A stretch of 64,000 nt of DNA from JAOUEA01 sp963810915 (GTDB lineage Bacteria > Actinomycetota > UBA4738 > HRBIN12): contig CAWEPH010000007.1 in the NCBI GenBank assembly GCA_963810915.1, forward strand, positions 59,455 through 123,454, read 5' to 3'. Below, piece by piece: positions 1 to 10,075 of this stretch. Position numbers and translations under genes: made by a program. The stretch's first letter is position 1. Each line of letters opens with the position of its first letter. Below the pieces are notes generated by a model, which saw nothing but the letters and a program-made list of their open reading frames with translations, was not told where the DNA came from and did no database searches.

Positions 1-712
1 ACCACGGATCAGGAGGCGGCCCAGCACGTCGTGAACATCGATTTCGACAACATGGGACCGGTCCTGCGCGTGGCGCACGGGGTGGCCTCGCCCTCCATCA
101 TCTACTTCCTCCTGGCGATCGGGCTGGCCTGCCTGGCGTTCGAGCTGACGCAGCCCGGCTTCGGGTTCGCCGGGTTCGCCGGGGTGGGGATGCTGCTGCT
201 GGCCGCCTACGGCATCTGGGTGATCCCGCCGTTCTGGCCGGGCCTCGCGCTCCTGCTCGCGGGCGTGGCCCTGATGACGCTCGACGTGCGGATCCGCAAC
301 CTCGGTCTGCTCACCGCGCTCGGCCTCGCTCGCGTTCGCCGCGGGGTCCTGGCTCGCGTGGCACCAGGTGGCGCCCGCGATCCGGATCTCGCCCTGGCTG
401 ATCGTGGGAGCGGTGATCGCGAGCCTCCTGTACTACGGGTTCGGGCTCACCGTCGCCCTGCAGTCGCGCGATCGCATCGTCAACACGCAGCGCGGGCTGA
501 TCGGTCTCGTGGGCGAGGCGCGCGGACGCATCGCTCCCGAGGGACCGGTGTACGTGAAGGGCGCGATGTGGCGGGGGCGGAGCGCCGGCGAGGCCATCGC
601 GCCCGGGACGCCCGTGCGCGTGCGCGGGGTCGACGGCCTGGTGTTGAAGGTCGAGGCGGACCCCGACGCGACCCCGATGCTGCGCGACCCGGACAGGGTC
701 TCCTCCGACTGA
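1..712 (+). CDS. NfeD-like membrane protein, 5' end outside window
   Basis: The reading frame is open from base 1, so the N-terminal part (in long NfeD proteins a ClpP-like serine protease domain) lies outside the window. Visible are several hydrophobic helices, starting near residue 25 with the family-typical FELTQPGFG turn, then a soluble C-terminal OB-fold-like domain. NfeD proteins sit in the membrane and work with SPFH/stomatin partners; no partner gene is visible here. The frame shifts by +1 near 327-330, where restoring one CG joins the last helices to the C-terminal domain (368-712). I infer one continuous gene with a sequence error. Family assignment rests on the helix/OB arrangement and is fairly sure. 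Confidence 0.75.
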
Positions 713-801
713 CGTCGGTTGTTGCGGTTGCGTTAACCCGGGACTCATCTGCACGCCTCGGGGGAATCCTCGGCGGCCCTCCTTACGAAGAACAGGGTGA
801 G

Positions 802-1071
802 ATGGCCGATGACCTCGCTTCCGGCTGGCAGCACTTCGCGGCGTGCCGCGGCGCCGATGCGTCGCACTTCTTCGCACCCAACTACTTCGAGAAGCGCAGC
901 CAGAAGAACGCGCGAGAGGCTGTGGCCAAGGCGATCTGCTCGCGGTGCCCCGTCCGGGTCGAGTGCCTCGAGTACGCCCTGGAGATCCGTGAGACGCACG
1001 GCATCTGGGGTGGGCTGAACGAGATGGAGCGCCGGGCCGTCCTGCGGGAGCGCACGCGCGAGGCCGTCTAG
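802..1071 (+). CDS. WhiB-family Fe-S transcriptional regulator
   Basis: This 89-residue protein has the four WhiB cysteines (C15, C46, C49, C55), the last three as CSRCPVRVEC, followed by the GIWGG turn at 67-71 and a basic C-terminal tail. WhiB-like (Wbl) proteins bind a 4Fe-4S cluster, partner the primary sigma factor and control redox, division or development genes. The family is essentially confined to actinobacteria and their phages, so it is the best taxonomic marker in the window. The ATG at 802 follows a weak GGGTGA. About 90 untranslated bases separate it from the NfeD-like gene, so it probably has its own promoter. Which Wbl subfamily it belongs to cannot be decided by eye. Confidence 0.95.
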   Translation: MADDLASGWQHFAACRGADASHFFAPNYFEKRSQKNAREAVAKAICSRCPVRVECLEYALEIRETHGIWGGLNEMERRAVLRERTREAV

Positions 1072-1112
1072 CGGGTTGACGCCACCCGGCGAGGGCCGCA
1101 GGATGCCTCGCC

Positions 1113-1586
1113 ATGGACGATGCGCAGATCCTCTCCCGTCTCGCCGATCTCGGCATCGAGCTGCCCGAGGTCCCGAAGCCCGTGGCCGCGTACATCCCCG
1201 TGAAGGTCGTCGACCGGATCGCCTACGTCGCAGGCCAGGTGGCGATGGAGGACGGTCAACTGCTGAATCCCGGGCTCCTCGGTCGCGACGTCGTGGTGGA
1301 CGAGGCGGCCGCCGCCGCCCGTCGGGCCGCCCTGCAGGCCCTCGCGGCGCTCCGAGAGGCGCTCGGCGGGTTCGGACGCCTGCGCGGCATCGCCCAGGTG
1401 AGCGTGTTCATCGCCGCCACGGCGGACTTCGTCGATCACCCCAAGGTCGCCAACGGCGCGAGCGAGGTACTGATGGAGGTGCTCGGCGAGGAAGGACGGC
1501 ACGCCCGCACGGCGGTGGGCATGGCGTCGCTGCCGCTCGGGACGTGCGTCGAGGTGCAGGTCACCGCCGAGGTCGACCCCGCCTGA
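1113..1586 (+). CDS. RidA (YjgF/YER057c/UK114) family protein
   Basis: A 157-residue protein with the RidA fold signature: an early VAGQV strand (39-43), a central VSVFIAATADF strand, and ARTAVGMASLPLG (131-143), where R132 is placed like the active-site arginine of imine deaminases. RidA proteins hydrolyse reactive enamine/imine intermediates of PLP enzymes; the length and sequence suggest one of the longer RidA subfamilies rather than RidA itself, so the substrate is unknown. The ATG at 1113 is the only good start; a CAGGAT sits 8 bases upstream. Its TGA abuts the stop of convergent selB, the two making the palindrome TGATCA. Confidence 0.85.
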   Translation: MDDAQILSRLADLGIELPEVPKPVAAYIPVKVVDRIAYVAGQVAMEDGQLLNPGLLGRDVVVDEAAAAARRAALQALAALREALGGFGRLRGIAQVSVFIAATADFVDHPKVANGASEVLMEVLGEEGRHARTAVGMASLPLGTCVEVQVTAEVDPA

Positions 1587-3441
1587 TCACGAGCCCCGCG
1601 GGAACCGCAGGTCGCCGTCCCTGCGGGTGACCCCGCGGGTGTCGAACCACTCCAACAGGGGGACCGCGTACTTGCGGCTGGTCCCGAGGGCCTCGCGGAA
1701 GGCGCTCACCGTGATGCCGGAGGGTCCAGCCGCGCGGACGATGGCCTCCGCCCGCGCGATCACGTCCGGCGCGAAGACAAGCTCGGGCGAGACGCGGATC
1801 ACCAGCCCCTCCCGCGCCGCGGCCTCGAGGACGTCGCGCCCGATGCCCTGCGCCTGGAGATCCCTCACCGTGGGCGGCGCTGCCTCGTGCTCGCCGCCGA
1901 CCGCGGCGAGGAGCCGCTCGATGTCGGCGCTGCGCGTGTCCAGGGCGACCACGTGCGAGGTCAGGCGCAGCGCCGACGCCGTGCGCACCACGGTCCCGTC
2001 CGCGACGTCGGCGTCGATCAGGGCCTCGATCAGGTCCGGGTCCGCCGGCGCGCCCTCCCGACGGAGCGCCTGCGCCACGGCACGACGGGCCCCCGCGAGC
2101 GGCGCTCCCTCCTCCAACGGGTGGTCCGCGTGGTGGACCCGCAGGCTGGCGGCGAGCGCCTCCGTCACGGTTTCGCGCACGCCTGGTCGGACCAGCCAGC
2201 CGCCGACGAGCGGACCCGCGACCCGCACGCCGGTGAGGAGCTCCGCCTCGGCGGCGCCGACCGCGCCGCGCTCGAGCGCGAGCAGGGTCGGAAGCTCTTC
2301 CCTCGACGACGTCGCGCGTCGCACGAGCCGATCGATCGCGTCGGGGCCCGGGCGCACCGGCGGTGCGACATCCAGGACGATCCCGCCGGCGACGGTCTCG
2401 CGGCGGCCCGCCTCACGCACCACGAAGCGATCGAAGACGTCGAGGACCAGCGGACGCGCGAGCCGGATCCGCACGAAGGCCTCCTCGCCCGGCTCGAGGC
2501 TCGAACGGCCGAGGAGCCGGAGCTTCGCGTCGGCCTCGGCCGCGCCCGCGTAGAGCTTGAAGGCGCCGCGGCCGGTGATCGGATGCGCGAGGCCGCGCAC
2601 CGGGTGCAGCGACGCCTCGATCGTCTCGGTGGCCCGCCACGCGCCCGGACGACCGAGGACGTCGCCCCGCTCGAGGGTCTCGCGCTCGGCGCCCACGAGG
2701 TTGGCCGCCACGCGGGAGACGGGCTCGGCGCGGTCCTCGGCGCGCTTGTGTGTCTGGAGCGAACGGATGCGGGCGCGGGTCCCCGTCGGGAACAGCTCGA
2801 CGTCCTCGCCCACCCGAGAGCGCTTCGCCGGTGAGGGTCCCGGTGACCACGGTGCCCGCGCCCTTGATCGTGAAGACCCGGTCGATGAAGAGCCGGGCGC
2901 GGGCGTCCTCGGGCGCCGGCGCCGCGGCCAGCATCGCGTCGAGCGCATCGCGGAGGTCCTCGAGCCCCTCACCCGTCACGGACGAGACCGGCACGATCGG
3001 CGCGCCTTCGAGCGCCGTGCCGGCGAGCCGCTCGACGGATCTCCTCCTCGGCGATCGCGAGCGTTTCGCGCGTCCACCAGGTCGCGCTTCGTGAGCGCGA
3101 CCACCCCTCCGTGCACGCCCAGCACGTCCAGGATCTGGAGGTGCTCCTCCGACTGGGGCTTCCATCCCTCGTCGGCCGCCACCACGAACAGGACCAGGCG
3201 CACCGGTCCGACGCCCGCGAGCATGTTCCCGATGAAGCGCTCGTGTCCCGGCACGTCCACGAAGCCCGACCTCCCGGCCGGAGGGGAGCGTGGTCCACGC
3301 GTAGCCGAGGTCGATCGTGAGGCCGCGGCGCTTCTCCTCGGCGAAGCGGTCCGGATCGATGCCGGTGAGGCGCACGATCAACGACGACTTGCCGTGGTCG
3401 ACGTGGCCGGCCGTCGCGATGACCCGCAGCTCGGCGGCCAC
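1587..3441 (-). CDS. selB: Selenocysteine-specific translation elongation factor SelB
   Basis: SelB delivers Sec-tRNA to UGA codons marked by a SECIS hairpin. The N-terminal GTPase shows G1 GHVDHGKSS, G3 DVPGHERF and a G4-like TKRD; EF-Tu-like beta domains follow, and the C-terminus ends in winged helices that read SECIS RNA (TVSAFREALGTSRKYAVPLLEWFD). The gene passes through four frames with shifts near 3265, 3060, 3030 and 2825, all in the same direction; correcting two bases at each gives about 620 residues, normal for SelB. The start is GTG 3441, one base after the selA stop, so the two are one operon. No selenoprotein or selC tRNA was seen in the window. Confidence 0.9.
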
Positions 3442-3442
3442 G

Positions 3443-4852
3443 TCAGTCCTCGAGGAACTCGTCGCCCTCCAGCGCGTAGAGGATCGCGCGGGCGAGATGG
3501 GGGACCTCGTCGGGGGTGACGGTCCTCGCGTCGAAGAGCACGTGATCGCCCTCGACGCGGCAGAACACCGGGGGGCGCCCCGTGCGCAGCCGGGCCGCGA
3601 ACGCGGTCGGCGTCGGGCACCTGCACGCGCACGCCCCAGGAGGCGAGGACGGTCTCCGGCGTGGATCCGCCGCCCACGACCGACTCGCACCGGTGGACGT
3701 GGGCGCCCTCCAGATCGCCGCCCACGGCCTCGGAGAGCTGCTGGGCACGCCGGTGCACCAGCTCGGCGGGCTCGCGCAGCATCGCGTGGACCGGGATCGA
3801 CCTCTCGGCGTGCCCGCTCGCGTACATCGCGAGGACGCGCTCGAGCGCCGCCATCTGCATCTTGTCGACGCGGACCGCGCGCGCGATCGGATGCCGCCGG
3901 AGCTTCTCGACGAGGTCCGCACGTCCGGCGACGACCCCGGCCTGCGGGCCGCCCAGCAGCTTGTCGCCGCTGAAGGTCACGAGGTCCGCGCCCTCGGCGA
4001 TGCGCGTCGGTGACGTTCGGCTCGTCGGGCGGCATCCCGTGTCCGGCCGAGAGCAGCCCCGATCCGACGTCGTGCAGGAACGGGATCGCTCGCGTGGCGT
4101 GCGAGCGCCGCGAGGTCCCGCGCGGGCGTGCTCGCGGTGAAGCCCACCACGCGGTAGTTCGAGGGATGGACCTTCAGGATCGCCCCGGTGCGCTCGGAGA
4201 CGGCGGCACGGTAGTCGCCGATCCGCGTGCGGTTGGTCGTGCCGACCTCGACGAGCTTCGCGCCGCTCGCGCGCCATGATGTCCGGGATCCGGAACTCCC
4301 CGCCGATCTCGATCAACTCCCCGCGCGAGACCAGGACCTCCTTGCGCTTGCGCGAGCGCCGCGAGGCTCAACAGGAGCGCCGCCGCGCAGTTGTTCACCA
4401 CCAGCGCGTCCTGGGCGCCGGTGAGCGCCTTGACCAAGGTCTCCGCGCGGGCGCTGCGCTTGCCCGCGCCGGCCGGTCTCCCGATCCACCTCGAGGTCCG
4501 TGTAGTGGCGGGCGGCCCGCGCCGCCGCCCGCGCCGCGGCCTCCGGCAAGGGCGCCCGGCCCAGACCCGTGTGCAGGACCACGCCGGTGGCGTTGATGAC
4601 GGGGGTGAGCCCGTGGGCGACCGTCGAGGCGCGGCCCACCGCGCGGGCCAGGATCTCGTCCTCGGAGGGCGGCTCCGCGCCCTTGCCCGCCTCGGTCCGC
4701 ACCTCGTCCAGGGTCTCGGCGAGCGTCTGCTTCAGGAGCGCGCGGCCGAAGGTGGCCGAGGCGCGCCGCCCCGGTCCCGAGCGCAGGAGGGCGTCGAGCG
4801 AGGGCACCTTGCGGCGCGTGTCGGCCCGGTCTCCGAGCCCATCCTTCGGCAT
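3443..4852 (-). CDS. selA: L-seryl-tRNA(Sec) selenium transferase SelA
   Basis: SelA is the PLP enzyme that converts Ser-tRNA(Sec) to Sec-tRNA(Sec) using selenophosphate. The N-terminus carries the helical tRNA-binding region and INATGVVLHTGLGRAPL; the PLP lysine lies in FSGDKLLGGPQAG, and the C-terminus has GRPPVFCRVEGDHVLFDART. About six frame changes, all of the same sense, interrupt it (for example near 4450, 4340, 4290 and 3600); restored length is about 473 residues, normal for SelA. ATG 4852 is supported by a TAGGCT box six bases upstream. It is followed by selB with a one-base gap. I read it as an intact gene with sequence errors. Confidence 0.88.
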
Positions 4853-4858
4853 GTCCGC

Positions 4859-4864
4859 AGCCTA
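4859..4864 (-). promoter_or_regulatory. -10 box of selA, leaderless type
   Basis: On the minus strand TAGGCT lies six bases before the selA ATG, the spacing expected when transcription starts at the A of the start codon. It is divergent from the nuoD promoter about 40 bases away. No clear -35 is visible. Confidence 0.6.
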
Positions 4865-4901
4865 CCCGGGCGCGTCGCTGGGCGGGATCCGCGGCCCCGC
4901 G

Positions 4902-4907
4902 TAGGAT
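4902..4907 (+). promoter_or_regulatory. -10 box of nuoD
   Basis: TAGGAT nine bases before the nuoD ATG, with no Shine-Dalgarno sequence, suggests a leaderless or nearly leaderless transcript. The selA promoter faces the other way in the same short intergenic gap. Confidence 0.5.
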
Positions 4908-4916
4908 AGGCCCGCG

Positions 4917-6110
4917 ATGGTCGACACCTCCGAGCGTCCGGCGTTCCAGCACGAGATCTCGTCCATGGTCCGCGGCGGCGGCCTCGACGTGGAGATCGCG
5001 CCCGCGGGCGAGTTCACCACCGAGGAGATGATCCTCAACATCGGGCCGCAGCACCCGTCCACGCACGGCGTGCTCCGGGTGGTGCTCGAGCTCGACGGCG
5101 AGGTGATCACGCGCGCCGAGCCGGTGATCGGCTACATGCACCGCGCCGCCGAGAAGCTCTCCGAGTACCGCGACGCACGACAGGTGCTCGTGCTGATGAA
5201 CCGCCACGACTGGATCAGCGCGTTCAACAACGAGCTCGGCTGGACGATCGCGGTGGAGCGCCTCGCCGGCATCGAGGTGCCCGAGCGCGCCCAGTGGATC
5301 CGCACGATGTTCGCCGAGTGGAACCGCATCCTGAACCACCTGATGTTCGCCGGCTCCTTCCCGCTGGAGCTCGGCGCGATGACGCCGGTCTTCTACTCGT
5401 TCATCGAGCGCGAGCTGGTCCAGGACCTGATGGAGTCCGCCACCGGCGCCCGCATGCACCACTCCTACTGCCGCGTCGGCGGCCTGAAGGACGACCTGCC
5501 CGCCGGGTTCCTCAAGGAGGCCGCCGACTGCGTGGTGGCGGTGCGCAAGTGGGTGAAGACCTTCAACGACCTGATCATGGGCAACGAGATCATCTTCAAG
5601 CGATGCCGCAACGTCGGCGTGCTCCCCACCGAGACGGCGATCGCCTACGGCACGTCCGGGCCGACGCTGCAGGCGAGCGGCGTGCCGATGGACCCCCGCA
5701 AGGACGAGCCCTACGAGAAGTACGCGGAGGTCGAGTTCGAGGTCCCGGTGGGCAAGACCGGGGACTCCTACGATCGCCTGTGGGTCCTGGTGGAGCGCGT
5801 GACGCAGTCGCTCAACATCATCGAGCAGTGCATGGAGAAGCTCCCGGCCGGCAAGTTCCGCGCGGACAAGCTCCCCAAGAAGCTCACGCTCGACGAGGGC
5901 GAGGTGTACGTGCGCACCGAGAACCCGCTCGGGCTGATGGGCTACTACGTGGTGGGCAACGGGAAGAAGCAGCCCTACCGCGTGAAGATGCGCACCGCCT
6001 CGTTCTCCAACGTGAGCGTGATCCCCGCCATGCTCCCCGGCGCGATCCTGCCCGACCTCATCTCCATCATGGGGTCGATCTTCTTCGTGGTCGGCGACGT
6101 CGACCGCTGA
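4917..6110 (+). CDS. nuoD: NADH-quinone oxidoreductase subunit D (49 kDa subunit)
   Basis: NuoD forms the peripheral-arm subunit lining the quinone pocket of respiratory complex I. The 397-residue protein has the diagnostic GPQHPSTHG at 43-51, the EPVIGYMHRAAEKLSEYR stretch, the NRHDW segment and the conserved C-terminus ending GDVDR. It is full length and unbroken. The other nuo genes, which usually flank nuoD as an operon, are absent here: its neighbours are selA and a PH-domain gene, and it has its own promoter. It could be a dispersed subunit of the main complex or a second copy; the window cannot tell. Function assignment itself is secure. Confidence 0.96.
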   Translation: MVDTSERPAFQHEISSMVRGGGLDVEIAPAGEFTTEEMILNIGPQHPSTHGVLRVVLELDGEVITRAEPVIGYMHRAAEKLSEYRDARQVLVLMNRHDWISAFNNELGWTIAVERLAGIEVPERAQWIRTMFAEWNRILNHLMFAGSFPLELGAMTPVFYSFIERELVQDLMESATGARMHHSYCRVGGLKDDLPAGFLKEAADCVVAVRKWVKTFNDLIMGNEIIFKRCRNVGVLPTETAIAYGTSGPTLQASGVPMDPRKDEPYEKYAEVEFEVPVGKTGDSYDRLWVLVERVTQSLNIIEQCMEKLPAGKFRADKLPKKLTLDEGEVYVRTENPLGLMGYYVVGNGKKQPYRVKMRTASFSNVSVIPAMLPGAILPDLISIMGSIFFVVGDVDR

Positions 6111-6196
6111 GTCGCGGCCGTCTCCTGCGCACATCCGCGTTCCAGGTCGGCCCTCGCGTGCCGATACCCACGACGACGAGTCCTGAGGGGGACGTG

Positions 6197-6686
6197 ATGC
6201 ATACCTACGGTCGGTTCAGGGTGCGCCGGGACAAGCGGGGGGCGCTCGAGGTGTGGTCCCGCGGCTGGCGCCTGGAGTCCCGCGTGGTGCCGGTGGCGCC
6301 GCTCGCGATGGCCGCGGCGCTGCTGGTCGTCACCGGTGGGGCTGCCGATGAAGGTGATCGGTGCGGTCATGCTCGCGGGCTGCGCGTGGGTGGCGATGCG
6401 CCTGTGTCACCTGGGCTTCACGATCGACGGAGAGGGCGTCGGTGTGGTGGGCGTCCTGCGGACGGTGAAGATGCCCTGGGACGACGTGGCCGGGTTCGTG
6501 GGCGAGCGGAACCCGCACGAGGGACGCGCGGTGCTCGTGAGCAACTCCGGCGAACGTGTGGCGGCGCCCGGGACCTTCGCGGCCGAGGAGATGGATCCCT
6601 TCGGCGACGAGGGCGACGAGGGCATCGTGGACGAGCTCAACCGCCTGGTCTGGTCGGTCCGCCGGGGCGATCCGCTGCCGGTATGA
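6197..6686 (+). CDS. Membrane-anchored bacterial PH-domain protein (CFP-6-like)
   Basis: The ATG at 6197 follows GAGGGGG. The first 45 residues (HTYGRFRVRRDKRGALEVWS and on) begin a short basic N-terminal region; two hydrophobic helices follow, then the bacterial PH-like domain with TIDGEGVGVVG and MPWDDVAGF, as in the actinobacterial low-molecular-weight antigen CFP-6. Such proteins are small and membrane-linked, with no defined biochemical role. The frame shifts once near 6328; adding one CG in GGTCGTCACC joins the two parts into about 163 residues. It ends 12 bases before the stop of the convergent sialidase-like gene. Confidence 0.65.
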
Positions 6687-6698
6687 GTGTCGAGTGGC

Positions 6699-8250
6699 TC
6701 AGGTCTCGCGGTTGAACCAGGCGCCGCCCGGTCCCGCGTAGCTCGCGCCCTCGCCCCAGATCGCCACCGTCTTGCCGGTGTTCGTCACGTCGATCTCGCC
6801 GTAGTCGCCGTACGCCTCGCGGTATCCCTTGGGGCTGATGTAGACGGCGCCGCCGGTGGCGTCGGAGATCTTCACCGCGGGGCTCCAGAGCACGCCGTCT
6901 GGTGGAGGTCCGGTAGAAGGTGTTCCAGCGGCCGTCCCGGCGTGCCATGTACCAGATGCGGAACTCGCCGCCGGGGGTGCCGACCGCCGCGGGGAAGCCC
7001 GCACCGCTGGAGCCGGGGCTCAGGCGCACGCGTGGGCCCCAGTTCACGCCGCCGTCGCGTCGACGTCCAGGCGAAGACGCGGCGGATCCCGTGGGACTTC
7101 AGCGACCCGTCGGCCGCACAGGATGAGCCGATCAGCGCCGTCCACGCCGAGCGCCGTGTGGCCGTCGTAGAAGTCCGGCGGGGCAGCCGTGCGGAGACGC
7201 ACTTGCGCCCCAGCGCGAAGGCGAGCCGACCGTCGCCGTGGTCCACGACGTGCCGCCGTTCACCGAACGCAGGATCACCGTGCGGTTGGCACCCTTCAGC
7301 CCCCGTCCGCTCCCGCTGTACTTGAGGCTCGATTCCGCGTACACGACCGTGCCGTCGGAGAGCACCTGCCCGCCGAACGCGTAGAGGTAGCGCGAGCTGG
7401 TCGTGACCTTGCGCTGGTCCCAGGTCTTGCCGCCGTCGTGCGAGAACGCCACGTATGCGTCGCCGGCGCTCGGCCCGTTGAACGCCACGTAGACGTCCTT
7501 GCCGTCCGCGCTCGAGGCCAGCAGCGGCTTGTCCTGCCAGGCGACGTCCCCGTAGACGGGAACCGGCTTGGACCACGTCTTCCCGTGGTCGGAGGAGCGG
7601 ACGAACCAGACGGTGTAGTTGCGCATGAAGGCGGCCTGGACCGTGCCCGTGTCGTCGGCCACCTCGATCTCGGGGTCGTACATGCCGTGGGTGCCCTTGC
7701 ACGTGCACAGGAACTTGAACGGTCCCCAGTGCCGCCCGTCGTCCTTGGAGACCTGCAGGATGATGGCCGGGTCGGGGCAGTCCTTCGGGCAGGCGGTGGG
7801 ACCGCCGTAGCGCGTGACCAGGCGGTAGACGTACGGCGCGTTCGGGTCCGCGGCGATCGCCGGCTCCCAATCGTCGTAGTGGCGGGCGACGACGCGCTCG
7901 CCCGCCCACCCGGGCGCGCTCGCCGCGCGCGGGATGCGCGCGTCCACCCCGAAGGTGCCGTCCGCCTTGGCCTCGGCGAGGGCGTCGAACCGCTCCTGCT
8001 CGCCCTCGCCGGCGTCGGGGTCGCCGCTCCCCTCGGCCCCCGCTTCCGCCTCCGTCTCTCCGCCCGCGCCCTCCTCTTGGGCCCGGTCGGTCGCACCCGA
8101 GGTCTCCGATCCCCGATCGCCCTCCGACGTCGACCCCGTGGCCGCGGCCTTGGGCGGCGGCGACGAGCTCTGCGTGGCGCTGATCACGATGGCTGCCACC
8201 AGGGCGATGACGATGAGCGTGGCGACGATGACGACGGTGCGGCGACGCAT
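6699..8250 (-). CDS. Membrane-anchored BNR/sialidase-like beta-propeller protein
   Basis: The N-terminus has a basic start and a hydrophobic anchor (about residues 6-25), then an acidic Ser/Gly/Glu-rich linker to about residue 80. The rest is a propeller with Asp-box repeats SKDDGRHW, SSDHGKTW, SHDGGKTW and a degenerate SVNGGTSW, as in exo-alpha-sialidases and related extracellular hydrolases. I do not see the sialidase arginine triad clearly enough to claim that activity. Four same-sense frameshifts lie between about 7230 and 6900; corrected length is about 519 residues. The protein should face the outside. The neighbours do not suggest a substrate. Confidence 0.7.
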
Positions 8251-8310
8251 GACGGTATGGCTCTCCCTCGGCTCGGGTCGACCAACGCTACGGGTCCGGT
8301 CGCGGAAGGG

Positions 8311-9373
8311 TCAAGGCAGGTCGAGCCACGCGGGCGGCTCCGGGCCGGGGGAGGCCAAGACCAGCCAGCGGAACCGTCCCAGGGCCGCGGGATCGACGAG
8401 CAGCGTGGCGCGGCTCCGCGCGCCCCACGTCCGCACGGCCCCCAGCCCGTCGCGCTCGTCCAGCATCCGATGCTGCGCCTCGAGCTCGCCCGCGTGCCCA
8501 CGCCTCGAACCCCAGGGCCTCGAGTGCCTGCCGCTGCGTCACGCTGGGGAACGCCACGAGCCCTCGCGCCTGGGCGCGTTCCGCGATCAGCGCGAAGTCC
8601 ACGCCGGCGGTGATGTCGGCCGTGCCGGGCTCGTCCAGCGGGTCCTCGGTCACGCGGTGGCTCCGGTAGCCGTGCGTCAGACCGCCCGGCGATCCCACGC
8701 CGCCGTAGTCGATCAGCAGCGCCATCCCATCCGTCAGCACCGCGGCGAGCCGATCGACGAACGCGAGGGCCCCGTCGGGGAGCACGACCTCATCGTCCTC
8801 GCTCAAGCCCGCGGCACGCTCCAGCCCCTCGGCGTCGGGCGCGGCGAGCACCTCCTCCAGCCGGTCGCCGTCGCCGAGGCCGACCCGGACCTCCCGCGGG
8901 CCCTCCTCCGTCATCCGCACGCGACGGAATGGCAGGTTGTCCAGGAGCTCGTGCGCGAGCACGATGTGCGGCGACGTCCGGGATCTCCTCGGCGCACCGC
9001 GACGCCGGGGATCTCCGCGAGCCGCGTGCGCGCCCCGGCGCTCCGCTCCACCGCCGTGTACGCGACGTCCAGATCCGTCGAGGTGCGCGAGCAGCTGCGT
9101 CGCCAGCGTGCCGTCGCCCGCGCCCACCTCCACGAGGCGCAGGGGCGAGGGGTCGCCCAGGCGCTCGGCCATCTGCCGGATGCCGCCGGCGAGCAGCGCC
9201 GCGAACACCGGGTGCACGTGCGGGCTCGTGACGAAGTCGCCTTCCGCGCCGACCGGAGGGTGCTCGTAGTAGCCGCCGGGCCCGTAGAGCGCGCGCTCCA
9301 TGTACTCGGCGAACGAGATCGGGCCGTGATCGCGGATCGCCTCCACGATCGCGTCGCGCACGGGCTGGCTCAT
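8311..9373 (-). CDS. MidA/NDUFAF7-type SAM-dependent methyltransferase
   Basis: This family methylates protein arginines; the mitochondrial member NDUFAF7 modifies the complex I subunit homologous to NuoD. Visible family marks are ISFAEYMERALYGPGGYY near the start, the SAM loop VEVGAGDGTLA, AHELLDNLPFRR, LLIDYGG and a C-terminal SVTQRQALEALGFEAW. Three frameshifts between about 9090 and 8960 and one near 8490 are of the common two-base type; corrected length is about 356 residues. ATG 9373 sits six bases after CATACT. The presence of a NuoD gene 2 kb away is suggestive but not proof of a shared role. Confidence 0.82.
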
Positions 9374-9379
9374 GCCCGG

Positions 9380-9385
9380 AGTATG
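9380..9385 (-). promoter_or_regulatory. -10 box of the MidA-type gene
   Basis: CATACT on the minus strand, six bases before ATG 9373, fits a leaderless start. A divergent GAGAAT at 9415-9420, seven bases before GTG 9428, may serve the Nudix gene. Confidence 0.45.
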
Positions 9386-9427
9386 TCGGCGCGGCGGGGC
9401 TCCGGCCATCCTGCGAGAATCGCCGCC

Positions 9428-10073
9428 GTGAGCGAGGACATCCGCAAGGCGGCGTCGGTGATCGCGGTGCGCGACGCCGAGGACGGGCCGGAGGTGCTGG
9501 TCCTGGAGCGCTCGTCGGGGAGCCGGTTCCTCCCCGGCTACGTGGTGTTCCCGGGGGGTGCCGTCGACGTCGGCGACGAGCGGCTCGCCCAGACGTGGTT
9601 CGGCTCGGCGACCGAGGCGGCCCGCGCGGCCGCCGTCCGCGAGCTGGCCGAGGAGGCCGGCCTCGCGCTCACCGCGACGGGCCTCGCGCTGGCGGACCCC
9701 GACGATCCGATGGCCGCCGCCACCGCGTCGCCGCCCAACCGAGACCAGCTCACGGAGGTCGCGCACTGGGTGGCGCCCGAGGAGGTCCCCGTGCGCTTCG
9801 ACGCGCGCTACTACGCGGTGGCGTCGCCGCCAGGGCTCGACCCCGTGCCCGACGGCCACGAGGCGGCCCACGCGTGGTGGGTCGACGCCGCGTGCGCTGC
9901 TCGCCGAGTGGGAGGCGGGCGTCCGCAAGCTCTACTGGCCCACGTACTTCACCATGCGAGCCCTGGCCACCTCCGGCACGGCCGCCGAGCTCCGGGCCCG
10001 GCGGATCGAGACGCGGGAACCCGACGACGACGACCTCGACCGCCTCCCGCGGTCGGTCTTCTGGCAGGACTGA
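9428..10073 (+). CDS. Nudix hydrolase, NUDT19-like layout
   Basis: Nudix enzymes cleave nucleoside diphosphates linked to another moiety. The protein has the PGYVVFPGGAVD lead-in and a Nudix helix ending VRELAEEAG; the box glycine is displaced from its usual place. A long insertion and an acidic tail follow, a layout seen in NUDT19-type CoA/acyl-CoA diphosphatases, so a CoA-related substrate is a guess. One frameshift near 9890 disappears if a CG is restored, giving DAARALLAEW and about 215 residues. The start is GTG 9428, with no Shine-Dalgarno. The MBL hydrolase gene follows within three bases, so the two are co-transcribed. Confidence 0.75.
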
Positions 10074-10075
10074 GG

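Noticed and set aside
4395..6134. A 579-residue open frame antisense to nuoD, and similar long antisense frames (for example 54732-56342 on plus).
   Set aside because: They mirror conserved genes on the other strand, have the composition of GC-rich shadow frames (His, Arg, Gly, Ala) and no recognisable domain or start signal.
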